A stretch of 64,000 bases of DNA from Methylomicrobium sp051061015 (GCA_051061015.1 JBPFEG010000088.1:248001-312000); one strand, 5' to 3'. Numbered from the stretch's first letter, positions 17,877 to 27,024 are shown. Made by a program: numbers and translations. Notes: generated by a model not told the origin, from the sequence alone.

Positions 17877-18068
17877 GTCCCCTGCCTCTGCCTGATAAGT
17901 TCATGTTGGCTGCGGATTATAACCAAATACTAAAAACATAGGTAAAGTTATCACGCTAAGTCAAAGATTCAGCAATATCGAAGTTCGACCAGTATTAGTT
18001 CATCCTCAATTCAGCTTCGCCTAATATCCTATGGCTTCATTTATTTTCAGCCATTGTAAGGAACTATC

Positions 18069-18511
18069 ATGTCGAATAAAGCTATCTTCGCCTCATTATT
18101 GATGATCTCCAGCGCTGTCATGGCAGAACAAAGCCTGCTGGAAGGCGTGGCAAAGCAGACAGCCAAAAATACCGCAGCCGCGGTAGCCCCGGAGCCATGG
18201 AACGCGCCGAAGCTGCCAATCAAGCTTTGAAAGATGCCAAACAAATAAAGGATACAGCCAAGAATGTGCCTGAGTCGGTCAAAAATCAAGCGACAGAAAC
18301 GCTCAAGGTAACCGCCCGGCAAAAACTTGAGGAAGCGACGCCGGAACAACTGAAACAAGGCGCCAACGCCGTGAAGAGCAGTGCTGAAACTGCAAAACAA
18401 GTAAAAGCTCAGGCTAAAAATCTGCCTGAATCTTCAAAACAAGCCGTCAAACAAACGAAGCACAAAGCGAAGAAAAGAGCCGCTGAAAAAGCGTTGGAAC
18501 TATTGCAATAA
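18069..18511 (+). pseudogene. Secreted helical Lys/Ala-rich protein, frameshifted
   Basis: An ATG at 18069 opens a signal peptide (MSNKAIFASLLMISSAVMA) and about 35 further codons, then stops. A second frame overlapping from 18197 continues to 18511 as a helical Ala/Lys/Gln-rich segment of over 100 residues, containing the repeated KNxPES(V/S)KxxxxxT pattern twice. Adding one C to the CCCC run at 18187-18190 joins both frames into one protein of about 147 residues. So this is either a frameshift mutation or a homopolymer sequencing error. No family was recognised; the helical Lys-rich character recalls stress or envelope-associated small proteins. Confidence 0.55.
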
Positions 18512-18537
18512 ATCTGAAGCGGCAATTCCTCTAAAAC

Positions 18538-18574
18538 GTTTCAGCCATGAATCACTTGCGATCATGGCTGAAAC
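18538..18574 (-). terminator. Long hairpin, probable terminator of the minus-strand lipoprotein gene
   Basis: Thirteen-base arms GTTTCAGCCATGA / TCATGGCTGAAAC around an 11-base loop. On the minus strand it is followed by GTTTTAG. It lies between convergent ends and could serve both sides. Confidence 0.5.
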
Positions 18575-18644
18575 AGTCCGACAAGAAATAAATGAGGCAA
18601 GGCACTGTGCGCCCTACCCGTCACTTATTCCACGCGCTAGCCAC

Positions 18645-19007
18645 TCACTCCTGGGTATTGTTGACCAGATCGTAAGTGATGTTCGGATTGAATCCCATCG
18701 GCCAGTAGATCGCCGCGAACGGGGGCCAGAAGATCGAAACGGGACGAAATTTGGTCCGCAGTCTGCCCTTCTGGATTGTTTGACCGTCTTTTTCCAAACG
18801 GTAGGGAATCCCGCCGCCCGGGGGCATGCCTGCTGCTGTCCAAAAAAACGGCTTGGTCGTCACTTTGCCACCTGCATTGACCGGCACCGGTTGCGGCCGC
18901 TCATAAATATATAATTTGGAGCCTTCCGGCACCTTGAATGTCCCGGTCGTCGTACAACCGGTCGCCAACACCAAAAACGCCAACAGCAAACTTGTTTTTT
19001 TTATCAT
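18645..19007 (-). CDS. Putative lipoprotein, unknown function
   Basis: A 120-residue protein with a clear lipoprotein signal (LVLATGC, Cys18) followed by TTTGTFKVPEGSKLYIYERP. The mature part is short, with a Pro-rich PPFAAIYWPMGFNPN segment near the end that might insert in or lie on a membrane. No family was recognised. It sits 31 bases downstream of the ketosynthase gene at 19038 on the same strand, so it could be the last gene of the aryl-polyene-type unit. Confidence 0.7.
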   Translation of the reverse strand: MIKKTSLLLAFLVLATGCTTTGTFKVPEGSKLYIYERPQPVPVNAGGKVTTKPFFWTAAGMPPGGGIPYRLEKDGQTIQKGRLRTKFRPVSIFWPPFAAIYWPMGFNPNITYDLVNNTQE

Positions 19008-19037
19008 GCTTATTTCCTCGGGTTGATTCGGGATCGT

Positions 19038-20261
19038 TCAATCCCAACGTTTAAAAATCAGGGAGGTGTTGATTCCTCCGAAAGCGAAGTTATTGCTCAT
19101 CACATAGCCGCAATCGAGCCTTCGAACTGCGCCGGTAATATAATCCAATTCTGCACAATTCGGATCGATGGTCTGCAAATTTGTGGTCGGATGAAACCAG
19201 CCTTCATTCATCATCTTGACAGCAGCCCAAGCTTCTAGCGCGCCGCATCCGCCAAGCGTATGGCCGGTATAGCTTTTCATTGCGCTGATCGGCGTATATC
19301 CACCGAATACGGCCCGCGTCGCGTGGCTTTCGGCCACATCGCCATGCTCGGTCGCAGTGCCGTGCGCACTAATATAGCCAATCGCGGCCGGGGACAGTCC
19401 GGCGTCGTCGAGTGCAAGCCGCATGGCGACCTGCATGCTGCGACTGTCCGGCTGAGTCACATGTACACCGTCCGAATTGGTGCCGTAGCCGACCAGTTCC
19501 GCATGAATCATGGCGCCCCGCGCTTTGGCGTGCTCCAGTTCTTCCAGAATCAGCGTGCCCGCTCCTTCGCCGATCACCAGTCCGTCACGCTTCAGGTCGA
19601 ACGGCCTCGGCGTGGTATCAGGCGCGTCGTTTTTCAGGCTGGTCGCATAGAGCGTATCGAACACGGCCGCCTGGCTGGCCGAAAGCTCGTCCGCGCCGCC
19701 CGCCGCCATCAGCGTCTGATGGCCGTATTTGATCGCTTCGTAAGCGTAGCCTATGCCCTGGCTGCCCGACGTGCAGGCGCTCGATGTCGTATAAACGCGG
19801 CCGTTGATTCCGAAGAACAGGCCGATATTCACCGCGGCGGTATGCCCCATCATCCGTATGTAGGAAGTCGCGTTCAGACCGTCTGTCCGGTGGTTCAACA
19901 GCATGTTGCCGAAGTCCGCGATCGCATCGAAACTGCCCGAGCAGCTGCCGTAAGCCACGCCCATCTTTCCGCTCTTCAGCACCGGATCGTTGAGCAAACC
20001 GGCATCCTGCAGCGCCAGTTCGGTCGCATAGGTCGCCATCAGGGCTACCTTCCCCATGCTGCGCGTCTGCTTGCGCGAATAATGATCAGGCCGGTCAAAA
20101 TCGACCGGCCCTGCGAGCCGGGTATTCAGGCCCTGATATTTGTTCCAGTCCTGCATATAGCGAATGCCGGTCACTTGCGTCTTTAAATGCGCCGAGATGG
20201 TCTGCCAGTCATTGCCGAGAGGAGATAATCCCGCCATGCCGGTTACGACGACACGCTTCAT
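19038..20261 (-). CDS. Beta-ketoacyl-ACP synthase (aryl-polyene type, ApeR-like)
   Basis: A 407-residue KAS-II-like condensing enzyme that would extend a polyene chain on an acyl carrier protein. The active-site triad is intact: Cys in TSSACTSGSQ, His in SAHGTATEHGD and His in KSYTGHTLGG. The ATG at 20261 overlaps the ketoreductase stop (TGATG), better than the in-frame ATG two codons upstream. The order DUF3261, ketosynthase, dehydratase, ketoreductase, ketosynthase matches the ApeN-ApeR end of aryl-polyene clusters. The final product here is not proven. Confidence 0.85.
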   Translation of the reverse strand: MKRVVVTGMAGLSPLGNDWQTISAHLKTQVTGIRYMQDWNKYQGLNTRLAGPVDFDRPDHYSRKQTRSMGKVALMATYATELALQDAGLLNDPVLKSGKMGVAYGSCSGSFDAIADFGNMLLNHRTDGLNATSYIRMMGHTAAVNIGLFFGINGRVYTTSSACTSGSQGIGYAYEAIKYGHQTLMAAGGADELSASQAAVFDTLYATSLKNDAPDTTPRPFDLKRDGLVIGEGAGTLILEELEHAKARGAMIHAELVGYGTNSDGVHVTQPDSRSMQVAMRLALDDAGLSPAAIGYISAHGTATEHGDVAESHATRAVFGGYTPISAMKSYTGHTLGGCGALEAWAAVKMMNEGWFHPTTNLQTIDPNCAELDYITGAVRRLDCGYVMSNNFAFGGINTSLIFKRWD

Positions 20262-20992
20262 CAGCACAGGCCTCCGTTGACCGCGATCACCTGGCGGGTA
20301 ATATAAGCCGCGTCTTCCGACAGCAAAAAGGCCACCGCTGCGGCAACCTCTTTAGGCTGCCCGACCCGGCGCGCCGGAATCATCTTTTTGATCTCGTCCA
20401 GCGGCAGTTCATCGACCATTCTGGTCTCGATCAGGCCGGGAGCAACGCAATTAACCGTAATGTCGCGCTTGGCAAGTTCGAGCGCGAGCGCCTTGGTCGC
20501 GCCGATGATGCCGGCCTTCGCGGCGCTGTAATTGACCTGGCCGCGGTTGCCGATCAGTCCGGATACCGACGACAAGGTCACGATGCGGCCTGGTTTACGC
20601 CTGCGCACCATCGGCATAATGATCGGCTGCAACACATTATAGAAACTGTCGAGGTTGGTATGAATCACGCTGTCCCACTCTTCGCCGGTCAGCGACGGAA
20701 ACGCGTTATCGGCGGCGATGCCGGCATTGCAGACGACTCCGTAATAGGCGCCGTTTGCGTCGATATCCTCGGCCAGTTGCTGCGCGCACTGCACGCGGTC
20801 GCCGATATCGAATTGCAGTATTCGAACATTACGGCCGAGTTTTTCGATTTTCTCTGCAACCTTTTCGGCCTGGTCGCGCCGACTGCGGCAGTGCAGCACC
20901 AGATCATAGCCTTGCGCCGCCAGATACAACGCAATCGCCTTGCCGATGCCGCGGCTCGAGCCGGTCACTAAGACAGTTTTATTCATCATCAT
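20261..20992 (-). CDS. 3-ketoacyl-ACP reductase (FabG family, ApeQ-like)
   Basis: A short-chain dehydrogenase of 243 residues. The nucleotide motif is TGSSRGIGKAIA, followed by NAG in VVCNAGIAADN and the catalytic Ser, Tyr and Lys in SSVSGLIGNRGQVNYSAAKAG. The C-terminal VNGGLC is as in FabG. It reduces the 3-keto group after each condensation. It overlaps the dehydratase gene upstream and the ketosynthase downstream, so all are co-translated. The start may be one of three consecutive Met codons near 20992-20986. Confidence 0.9.
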   Translation of the reverse strand: MMMNKTVLVTGSSRGIGKAIALYLAAQGYDLVLHCRSRRDQAEKVAEKIEKLGRNVRILQFDIGDRVQCAQQLAEDIDANGAYYGVVCNAGIAADNAFPSLTGEEWDSVIHTNLDSFYNVLQPIIMPMVRRRKPGRIVTLSSVSGLIGNRGQVNYSAAKAGIIGATKALALELAKRDITVNCVAPGLIETRMVDELPLDEIKKMIPARRVGQPKEVAAAVAFLLSEDAAYITRQVIAVNGGLC

Positions 20993-21428
20993 TTTTTATC
21001 GTTTCATGGGACGCCTGATACACATTCAGCACGGCGCTTACGTTAACTTGATCGCCCGCAATCCGGCAGTCGAACACCGCCAGATGCTCGTCCTGCATCA
21101 CTTTCTCGGCATGCACGGTCAGCATCGAGCCGATCCGGAACACAGGCACGTTACTTTCAAAACGCCGGGTGCCGAGCAAAAAGCCCACCCTGATCGGTTC
21201 GCCTGCCCGTTTTGCGTGGATACCTGCATAGAGCGCGATCGCCTGAGCCATATATTCGATACCTGTCCAGGCAGGCACCGTATTACCGTCGCCGACCAAT
21301 GCATCGCCGCGCACGGTCAATTCGGCGGTGGCAGACTCTTCGTCCCAGGCGAGCACTTTATCGAGCCAGATCATATCGCCGGTATGCGGCAGCAATTCCG
21401 CGACCTCCATCGGCAAAAAATCGTTCAT
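20979..21428 (-). CDS. Hotdog-fold 3-hydroxyacyl-ACP dehydratase (ApeP-like)
   Basis: A 149-residue single hotdog-domain protein. The N-terminal LPHTGDMIWLDKVLAWD is the block found in FabZ-like dehydratases of aryl-polyene clusters, and the helix segment PAWTGIEYMAQAIALYAG holds the usual Glu and Gln. It would introduce the double bonds of the polyene. Its start overlaps the upstream ketosynthase gene by four bases, and its end overlaps fabG. Confidence 0.85.
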   Translation of the reverse strand: MNDFLPMEVAELLPHTGDMIWLDKVLAWDEESATAELTVRGDALVGDGNTVPAWTGIEYMAQAIALYAGIHAKRAGEPIRVGFLLGTRRFESNVPVFRIGSMLTVHAEKVMQDEHLAVFDCRIAGDQVNVSAVLNVYQASHETIKNDDE

Positions 21429-22606
21429 GCCCGGCCTGCCACAATCGAAATATTATTGCCGCCGAACGCGAACGAATTGCTTTGGCAGGTATTGATTCTG
21501 CGATTCAACTGGGCGCCGTGCCGCACCAGGTTCAATTCCGCCAGTGTGGCGTCGGTGACATCCTCATTGATGTTCGGAATCAGCCGTCCGCTATCGTCAT
21601 CGCTGTTCAACAACAGCCAGCAAAACCCGAGTTCGAGCGCGGCCGCAGCACCCAGCGTGTGACCGGTCATGCCCTTGCTCGAACTGGCCGGCACCTCGGC
21701 GCCGAACAGCGCGTTGACCGCTTTGCTTTCCATGCTGTCGTTCAGCACGGTCGCGGTGCCGTGCAGATTCAGATAGTCAATCTGATCGGGGCGTTTGCCC
21801 GCGTCCTGCAAAGCCAACTGCATAGCCCGGCCCACCGCTAGGCCGTCCGGATCGGGCGCGGAAAAATGATAGGCATCGCTGGTCGAACCGACGCCAAGCA
21901 ATTCGACAGGGCCGGGTTCCCTGCTTAGCACGAACAAGCAGGCCGCCTCGCCGATGTTGATGCCGTCCCGGTGTGCGCCGAACGGTTTGCATAGACCGCC
22001 GCTCAACGATTCCAATGCAGCGAATCCGTTGATCGTCAGGTTGCAGAGTGTATCGGCGCCGCCGACGATCACCGCATCGCAAAGGCCAAGGCGCAGCAGG
22101 CGGCGTGCGGACGCGATCGCCCTGCCGCTCGAAGAACAGGCGGTCGACAACGTATAGGCTGGCCCGCCAAGCTTCAGGTACGCAGACAGAAAATCGGCGC
22201 CCGCTCCCATCTGCTGCTGTTTGTAATGAAAATCGTTCGGCAATTCACCGTTTTGGACCTGGTAAGCCAATGCCAGTTCGGTGTTCCTGACCCCCGAGGT
22301 ACTGGTGCCTAAAACACAACCGATACGGTCCTGTCCGAAGCGCGCAATCATCTGCTCGACCGTGCCGCAGATCTGTTCCAAAGCGGCCAGTAACAGACGG
22401 TTATTACGGCAGCGGTAGTAACGGTAGTCATCACTGATCTCCGGCAGTTCGGCATCAATCCTGCCTACTGCAAACGACTGACCTGGGCTGAACTGGTCGG
22501 TATGGACCAGACCCGAACGGTCTCCGGCCAGCAGGTTCGCTAGCACCTCCCGCTTGCCGGTGCCGGCCGCGCAGAGTATGCCGACGTCATTCAGATACAA
22601 CTTCAT
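21425..22606 (-). CDS. Beta-ketoacyl-ACP synthase (aryl-polyene type, ApeO-like)
   Basis: A second condensing enzyme of about 393 residues. Active-site residues are present: Cys in LSTACSSSGRA, His in NLHGTATVLND and His in KGMTGHTLGAA. The protein begins at MKLYLND (22606); an in-frame ATG 11 codons earlier lies inside the preceding gene and adds a basic stretch with no homology. It differs clearly from the ketosynthase at 19038, as ApeO and ApeR do. It overlaps the DUF3261 gene upstream and the dehydratase downstream. Confidence 0.85.
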   Translation of the reverse strand: MKLYLNDVGILCAAGTGKREVLANLLAGDRSGLVHTDQFSPGQSFAVGRIDAELPEISDDYRYYRCRNNRLLLAALEQICGTVEQMIARFGQDRIGCVLGTSTSGVRNTELALAYQVQNGELPNDFHYKQQQMGAGADFLSAYLKLGGPAYTLSTACSSSGRAIASARRLLRLGLCDAVIVGGADTLCNLTINGFAALESLSGGLCKPFGAHRDGINIGEAACLFVLSREPGPVELLGVGSTSDAYHFSAPDPDGLAVGRAMQLALQDAGKRPDQIDYLNLHGTATVLNDSMESKAVNALFGAEVPASSSKGMTGHTLGAAAALELGFCWLLLNSDDDSGRLIPNINEDVTDATLAELNLVRHGAQLNRRINTCQSNSFAFGGNNISIVAGRA

Positions 22607-23201
22607 AGCTGACCGTTTGGATCGTGAGCCGGTAATCATACTGCTGGTTGACCAGTTCGGCCGCTTTCGGCCATGCGTTCTCTTGTTTTAAGTCTTCCGG
22701 GTTGAAATAGCGCACTTCAGCCAGAGATTGGCCTTGCTTGGATAAGCGTCGGAAATATGGACCGGATTCCAGTTTCAAATCTTTCGGCAACTGCTTCTGC
22801 AGACTGTCGACCGGCCAATAAACCAGTTGCAAATCTGCAATGATCAACTCCGGTACAAGCGTCTCCGGAACCAGGGGATTTTTATCGGCTTCCAGATTTT
22901 TGCCGTCATAGGACAAGTTGAACAGGCTCAGCCCGTCCTCAGTGAGGCCAGCCATCGCAATATGCCTGCTGTCCAGCTCCAGTACGCAAAGCAGTGTTTT
23001 GCTGCTTTGCGGCCAGTGCGCGGTCAACTGCTGCACGATGCGCCGGGCCGGTCCCACTGGCGGCGCAAGCGGAAACAGGGGCTTCGGACTTGCCTGAGTC
23101 TGTCCGGCCGCTTCAGGCAGGCTTCCGCCCAGGGGTTGAAGCGATGCACATCCGGTCAGGCCAATTATCAAAGCGGCCAGGCCTAATTGTCGTCGCGGCA
23201 T
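22587..23201 (-). CDS. DUF3261 lipoprotein of the aryl-polyene row
   Basis: A 204-residue protein starting MPRRQLGLAALIIGLTGCAS, a lipoprotein signal with Cys18. The mature domain matches DUF3261 by its position and by blocks such as LLCVLELDSRHIAMAGLTEDGLSLF and LQLVYWPVDSLQ. DUF3261 proteins are regular members of aryl-polyene clusters and may help carry the polyene lipid to the outer membrane. The ATG at 23201 is preferred because the open frame upstream lies inside the oxidoreductase gene and lacks a signal. Start and end both overlap neighbours. Confidence 0.78.
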   Translation of the reverse strand: MPRRQLGLAALIIGLTGCASLQPLGGSLPEAAGQTQASPKPLFPLAPPVGPARRIVQQLTAHWPQSSKTLLCVLELDSRHIAMAGLTEDGLSLFNLSYDGKNLEADKNPLVPETLVPELIIADLQLVYWPVDSLQKQLPKDLKLESGPYFRRLSKQGQSLAEVRYFNPEDLKQENAWPKAAELVNQQYDYRLTIQTVSYEVVSE

Positions 23202-24421
23202 AATTCGACGAGGGTATCCAGCCGCGAGCGGGCATTCTTCACATAGGGATTTTTTTCGTCCCAGGCATAGCCGGCCAGAATCGAGCAGATCATCGCTTTG
23301 ATGTCGGGCTGTTGCTGCGGATGAAAAATCACGTCCTGAAAACGACCGTCGTACCAGGCATCTACGAATACACGGAACGTATCGACGCCGCGTTTCAACG
23401 GCTGGGCGTAATCCAGTTCCCAATTGACCGGTTCGCCCCGGAATTGCCGGTCCAGCGCCGCCATCGCCAGCATCGCCGACTTCATCGCGATCGTCACGCC
23501 CGAGGAAAAAATTGGATCGAGAAATTCGCCCGCATTGCCGAGCAGCGCATAGCCCTTGCCGTACAAACTTTTTACATTTGCCGAATAGCCGATCAGCGTG
23601 TTGATCTTGTCGTCGAACACCGCATTCTTCAGAATCCGGCTGAGCCCCGGATCCTGATCGATCAGCGACCGTAGCTGGACGCCGTAGTCCTCCATTCCTG
23701 ACGGATAAAAAGCCTGTTCGGCGACCACCCCGATGCTGCTCCGCCCATTGCTGAACGGGATCAGCCAGAACCAGACGTCGGGGTGGTCGGGATGCACGGT
23801 GATCCGGATTTTATTACGGTCGAATTCCGAATCATTGATCCGGTCTTCGATATGACCGAACAAGGCCTGTCGAACCGGAAATCCCGAAGGCGACTCCAGA
23901 TCGAGCAGTCGCGGCAGGATCCGTCCGAAGCCGCTCGCGTCGAGCACGAAGTCGGCCGCGTAATCGTAAATCTGCCCTGTCTTATCGGCAACGGTCAGAT
24001 GCGCCTGGGCGCCGGAAAAATCGACCGATTTCACCTCCATTTCCCAGTGAATGTCGACGCCCATCCGCGCCGCTTCCTCGGCCAGCAGCGCATCGAAACG
24101 GCCGCGCTGAACCTGAAAGGTTGTACCGATGCCGGGCGTAAATTTGTCTTCGAAATCGAATTCGGTGTAATGGTCGCCAAAGGCGAATGCCGCACCGTTT
24201 TTGAACTGAAAACCGGCATTGACGACCGCATCGATCATTCCGGCCTCCTTGACGAACTCCATGCACTGCGGCAACAGGCTTTCGCCGATGCTGAAACGGG
24301 GAAAGCGCTGGCGCTCCAGAATCACGACCGGATAGCCCTTTTGCCTGAGCAAGGCGCTGGCGATACTGCCGGAAGGCCCGGCTCCGATGATGATGACTTT
24401 GCTTTGACGCGATTTATCCAT
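23183..24421 (-). CDS. FAD-dependent oxidoreductase, halogenase/geranylgeranyl-reductase superfamily
   Basis: A 412-residue flavoprotein with an N-terminal Rossmann motif IIGAGPSGSIASALL, RQRFPRFSIGESLLP after it, the inner DASGFGR motif, and LGNAGEFLDPIFSSGV for the second FAD block. These are typical of the flavin-dependent halogenase / NAD(P)/FAD oxidoreductase group found in aryl-polyene and flexirubin clusters. The WxWxIP motif of true halogenases is not visible; instead there is DVWFWLIPFSNGRSSIGV. It therefore probably oxidises the polyene head or chain and does not halogenate. It leads the row and overlaps the DUF3261 gene. Confidence 0.8.
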   Translation of the reverse strand: MDKSRQSKVIIIGAGPSGSIASALLRQKGYPVVILERQRFPRFSIGESLLPQCMEFVKEAGMIDAVVNAGFQFKNGAAFAFGDHYTEFDFEDKFTPGIGTTFQVQRGRFDALLAEEAARMGVDIHWEMEVKSVDFSGAQAHLTVADKTGQIYDYAADFVLDASGFGRILPRLLDLESPSGFPVRQALFGHIEDRINDSEFDRNKIRITVHPDHPDVWFWLIPFSNGRSSIGVVAEQAFYPSGMEDYGVQLRSLIDQDPGLSRILKNAVFDDKINTLIGYSANVKSLYGKGYALLGNAGEFLDPIFSSGVTIAMKSAMLAMAALDRQFRGEPVNWELDYAQPLKRGVDTFRVFVDAWYDGRFQDVIFHPQQQPDIKAMICSILAGYAWDEKNPYVKNARSRLDTLVELCRDDN

Positions 24422-24484
24422 GCGGAGTGATTAGCCTTGGCGGGGGTCGGGAATGATAAGGAAAGAATGGAAAAATGGACGGAT

Positions 24485-25753
24485 TTACTCTTTTGACATC
24501 GCGGCTTCGATCCGCTCGGCAATCGTCGCGATCGCGCCCCGGTTCTCTTTTAAAAATGACTTGGCCCGATCCGCCAGTTCGGCTCCCTGAGCCGGATCAG
24601 CATACAATGAATAGATCGCGCTGACAATTTCTTCTTGAGTCCGGCACGGCAGCGCCGCCTGCCTCGACAGAACACCGACGGCGATTTCCTTGAAATTGGC
24701 CATGTACGGGCCGAACATCACCGGCACGCCGGCCGCTGCCGCTTCGAGCAGATTATGGCCGCCAACCGGCACCATGCTGCCGCCGATGAAAGCAGCATCG
24801 GCCGCGGCATAGAGCATCTTCAGCTCGCCCATCGTATCGGCGATATATACAGCGGTTTCGGCCGTACAAGGCTTGCCCGAGGTCCGCATTACCACAGCCA
24901 GTTGCCGTTCCTCGCAGAGTTTTTTGACTTCGCTAAAGCGCTCGGGATGACGCGGCACGATCACCAGCAGCAGTTCGGGGATTTTCGTTTTGATTTCGGG
25001 ATAAATCTCCAGAAACAGCGCCTCCTCGTTTTTGTGCGTACTCGCGATGAGCCAGACGAAGCGTTCGCCGAAGACGGAAGATTTGAGCTCCCTCCCCTGC
25101 CCGATCGTTTCTTCGGCAATCTCGATATCGAATTTCATGTTGCCGATCATCTGGACCGACTCCGGCTTCGCGCCGATCCGCACGAACCGCTCCGCATCGT
25201 CGCCGCTTTGCGCGGCGATCAGGCTGACGTTTGCCAGCGCCGGGCGAACCAGCGAAGGAATCCTCCGGTAGCCGCGCGCGGACTTTTCTGACAAACGGGC
25301 ATTGATCAGAAACAACGGAATTTTTTGCCTGCCGCATCCCGCATACAGGTTCGGCCAAATTTCGGTTTCCATGATCACCGCGAGACGGGGTTTGAAAGTC
25401 TCCATAAAACGCCTGATCACGAAAGGCATGTCGTAAGGCAGATAAACATGTTCAGCTTGGCCGCCGAATGTGGCCTGCACTCTCGCAGAACCGGTCGGCG
25501 TCGTGGTCGTGATCAACAGATTCAAATCGGGATGCCTCACCAGCAACAAGCGCAGTAACGGGAACAGCGCCTCGGCCTCGCCTACCGACACCGCATGGAA
25601 CCAGACGACATTTTGAGGATAGGTTTTGCGGTAAAAACCGAAACGCTCATTCCAGCGCTGCCGATAAGCCGGGGCTTTGATGCTGCGCCAGAGCAGGCGC
25701 AGCATAATGAAAGGTGTCAGTAAATAAAACAGGAGCGTATAGAAAGCGCGCAT
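24485..25753 (-). CDS. waaA: 3-deoxy-D-manno-octulosonic acid transferase
   Basis: Kdo transferase of lipopolysaccharide core assembly, 422 residues, GT30 family. It shows an N-terminal membrane anchor (FYTLLFYLLTPFIML), the VWFHAVSVGEAEA block with the catalytic Glu, and PSLVRPALANVSLIAAQSGDDAERF. The C-terminal CMP-Kdo domain has FIGGSMVPVGGHNLLEAAAAGVPVMFGP. It acts on the inner leaflet using CMP-Kdo and lipid IVA. It lies 63 bases upstream of the oxidoreductase gene in the same direction, so the two groups may share a transcript. Confidence 0.94.
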   Translation of the reverse strand: MRAFYTLLFYLLTPFIMLRLLWRSIKAPAYRQRWNERFGFYRKTYPQNVVWFHAVSVGEAEALFPLLRLLLVRHPDLNLLITTTTPTGSARVQATFGGQAEHVYLPYDMPFVIRRFMETFKPRLAVIMETEIWPNLYAGCGRQKIPLFLINARLSEKSARGYRRIPSLVRPALANVSLIAAQSGDDAERFVRIGAKPESVQMIGNMKFDIEIAEETIGQGRELKSSVFGERFVWLIASTHKNEEALFLEIYPEIKTKIPELLLVIVPRHPERFSEVKKLCEERQLAVVMRTSGKPCTAETAVYIADTMGELKMLYAAADAAFIGGSMVPVGGHNLLEAAAAGVPVMFGPYMANFKEIAVGVLSRQAALPCRTQEEIVSAIYSLYADPAQGAELADRAKSFLKENRGAIATIAERIEAAMSKE

Positions 25754-25864
25754 TAAAAATTTAGATGAGGACTGCTGTTTCGGATTTGGAGGAAATTAAT
25801 TTTTCGATTGAAGATTTAGGCAATCCCATATATTAGCACTTAGCGACCTGCAGGACCCTCTGCA

Positions 25865-25887
25865 GGACGGAGTTTGCAACTCCGTCC
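25865..25887. repeat. 23-base palindrome, GGACGGA family (copy 2)
   Basis: Ten-base arms GGACGGAGTT / AACTCCGTCC around TGC. It has the same length and same outer seven bases as 6074-6096. It is preceded by a short direct repeat CTGCAGGA. It lies in the 235-base gap between waaA and the integron integrase. Confidence 0.55.
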
Positions 25888-25988
25888 TCAACATTTCAAT
25901 CGATTTAGAGGGATTCTTGAATAAACATTTGGATAGGTTTACAAACCCGACCCGTCCGGCAGGAATTACAAATTATCCAGGGGGCTCG

Positions 25989-26944
25989 TCACACCTTGCC
26001 GCCCTTATTGAGGACATGCGTGTAAATCATCGTGGTCGAGACGTCGGCATGTCCCAACAATTCCTGAACCGTACGAATGTCGTAACCGCCTTCCAGCAAA
26101 TGCGTTGCAAACGAATGCCTAAAGGTATGCGGCGTTGCCGCCTTGGTCAAGTCCGCATCGCGCGCCGCCTGCTTTACCGCCCGCTGTATCGCCTGTTCCT
26201 GAACGTGATGGCGGCGAACTTCGCCGCTCCTGGGATCGGTCGACAATTTTGCAGCCGGAAACACATACTGCCAACCCCATTCCTTCGCCGCATTGGGATA
26301 TTTTCGCTCCAGCGCATGCGGCATATACACCGAACCGTGCCCTTGCGCCAGATCGCGCTGATGCCGTTCGCGCACTTTCTGCAAATGAGCCTCAAGCGGT
26401 CGAACCAGAGAAACCGGCACCATCGTCACCCTATCCTTAAAGCCCTTGCCATCGCGGATCAAAATTTCCTTGCGTTTCATGTCGACATCCTGAATCCTGA
26501 GCCGCAAGCACTCCATGATCCGCATGCCGATGCCGTATAAAAGGCTGGCTATTAGCAAGTTCGTGCCGTTCAGGCGTGACAGAATCGCCTGAATTTCTTC
26601 GCGATTCAACACCAGCGGCAACCGCTTGGGAGCTCAACATTATCCAGCCACGGCAATTCGACAGCGAGCACTTCCTTATAGAGGAATAACAGAGCGCAGC
26701 GCGCCTGATTCTGCGTGGAAGCCGAGACCCGTCCATTAACGGCCAGATACGTCAAAAACTGCTCCACTTCCGGCGCGCCCATCTCTCGCGGATGCCGCTT
26801 GTCAAAATGCAGAATATAACGTTTAATCCAGTCCGTATAGACCTGTTCAGTGGGAATGCTGTAATGCTTCAAGCGGATTTTGTCCCTGACCTGATCGAGC
26901 AACTTAGGCGGCTGCCCAGAAATAGTATTCGATGTGTCTTGCAT
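25989..26944 (-). pseudogene. intI: Integron integrase IntI, frameshifted into two parts
   Basis: Tyrosine recombinase that would insert and excise gene cassettes. The N-terminal part (26944 to about 26620) holds the core-binding domain: LLDQVRDKIRLKHYSIPTEQ, then NQARCALLFLYKEV. The catalytic part (to 25989) holds the Arg in YGIGMRIMECLRL, HTFRHSFATHL, LLGHADVSTTMIYTHV with the Tyr nucleophile, and the integron-specific insert around AAKEWGWQYVFPAAK. A one-base shift near 26625 separates them; reading the other frame there gives APKRLPLVLNREEI, the expected sequence. Joined length would be near 320, normal for IntI. All catalytic residues survive, so the defect may be recent or a sequencing error. 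It is divergent from the cassettes. Confidence 0.85.
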
Positions 26945-27024
26945 AATTTTTAGGAAATGATAAATTCCGGCACATGAATGATTTATCTAGAATTCTAGTT
27001 TTAGAAAACTATTTAGACAACCGT

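Noticed and set aside
19260..20186. A 308-codon plus-strand open frame
   Set aside because: It lies wholly antisense to the ketosynthase gene, whose active site is intact; composition is Arg-rich as expected of a shadow frame.
24485..25753. waaA considered as part of the aryl-polyene pathway
   Set aside because: Its motifs are those of a normal Kdo transferase of lipopolysaccharide; adjacency alone is not evidence of a role in polyene synthesis.
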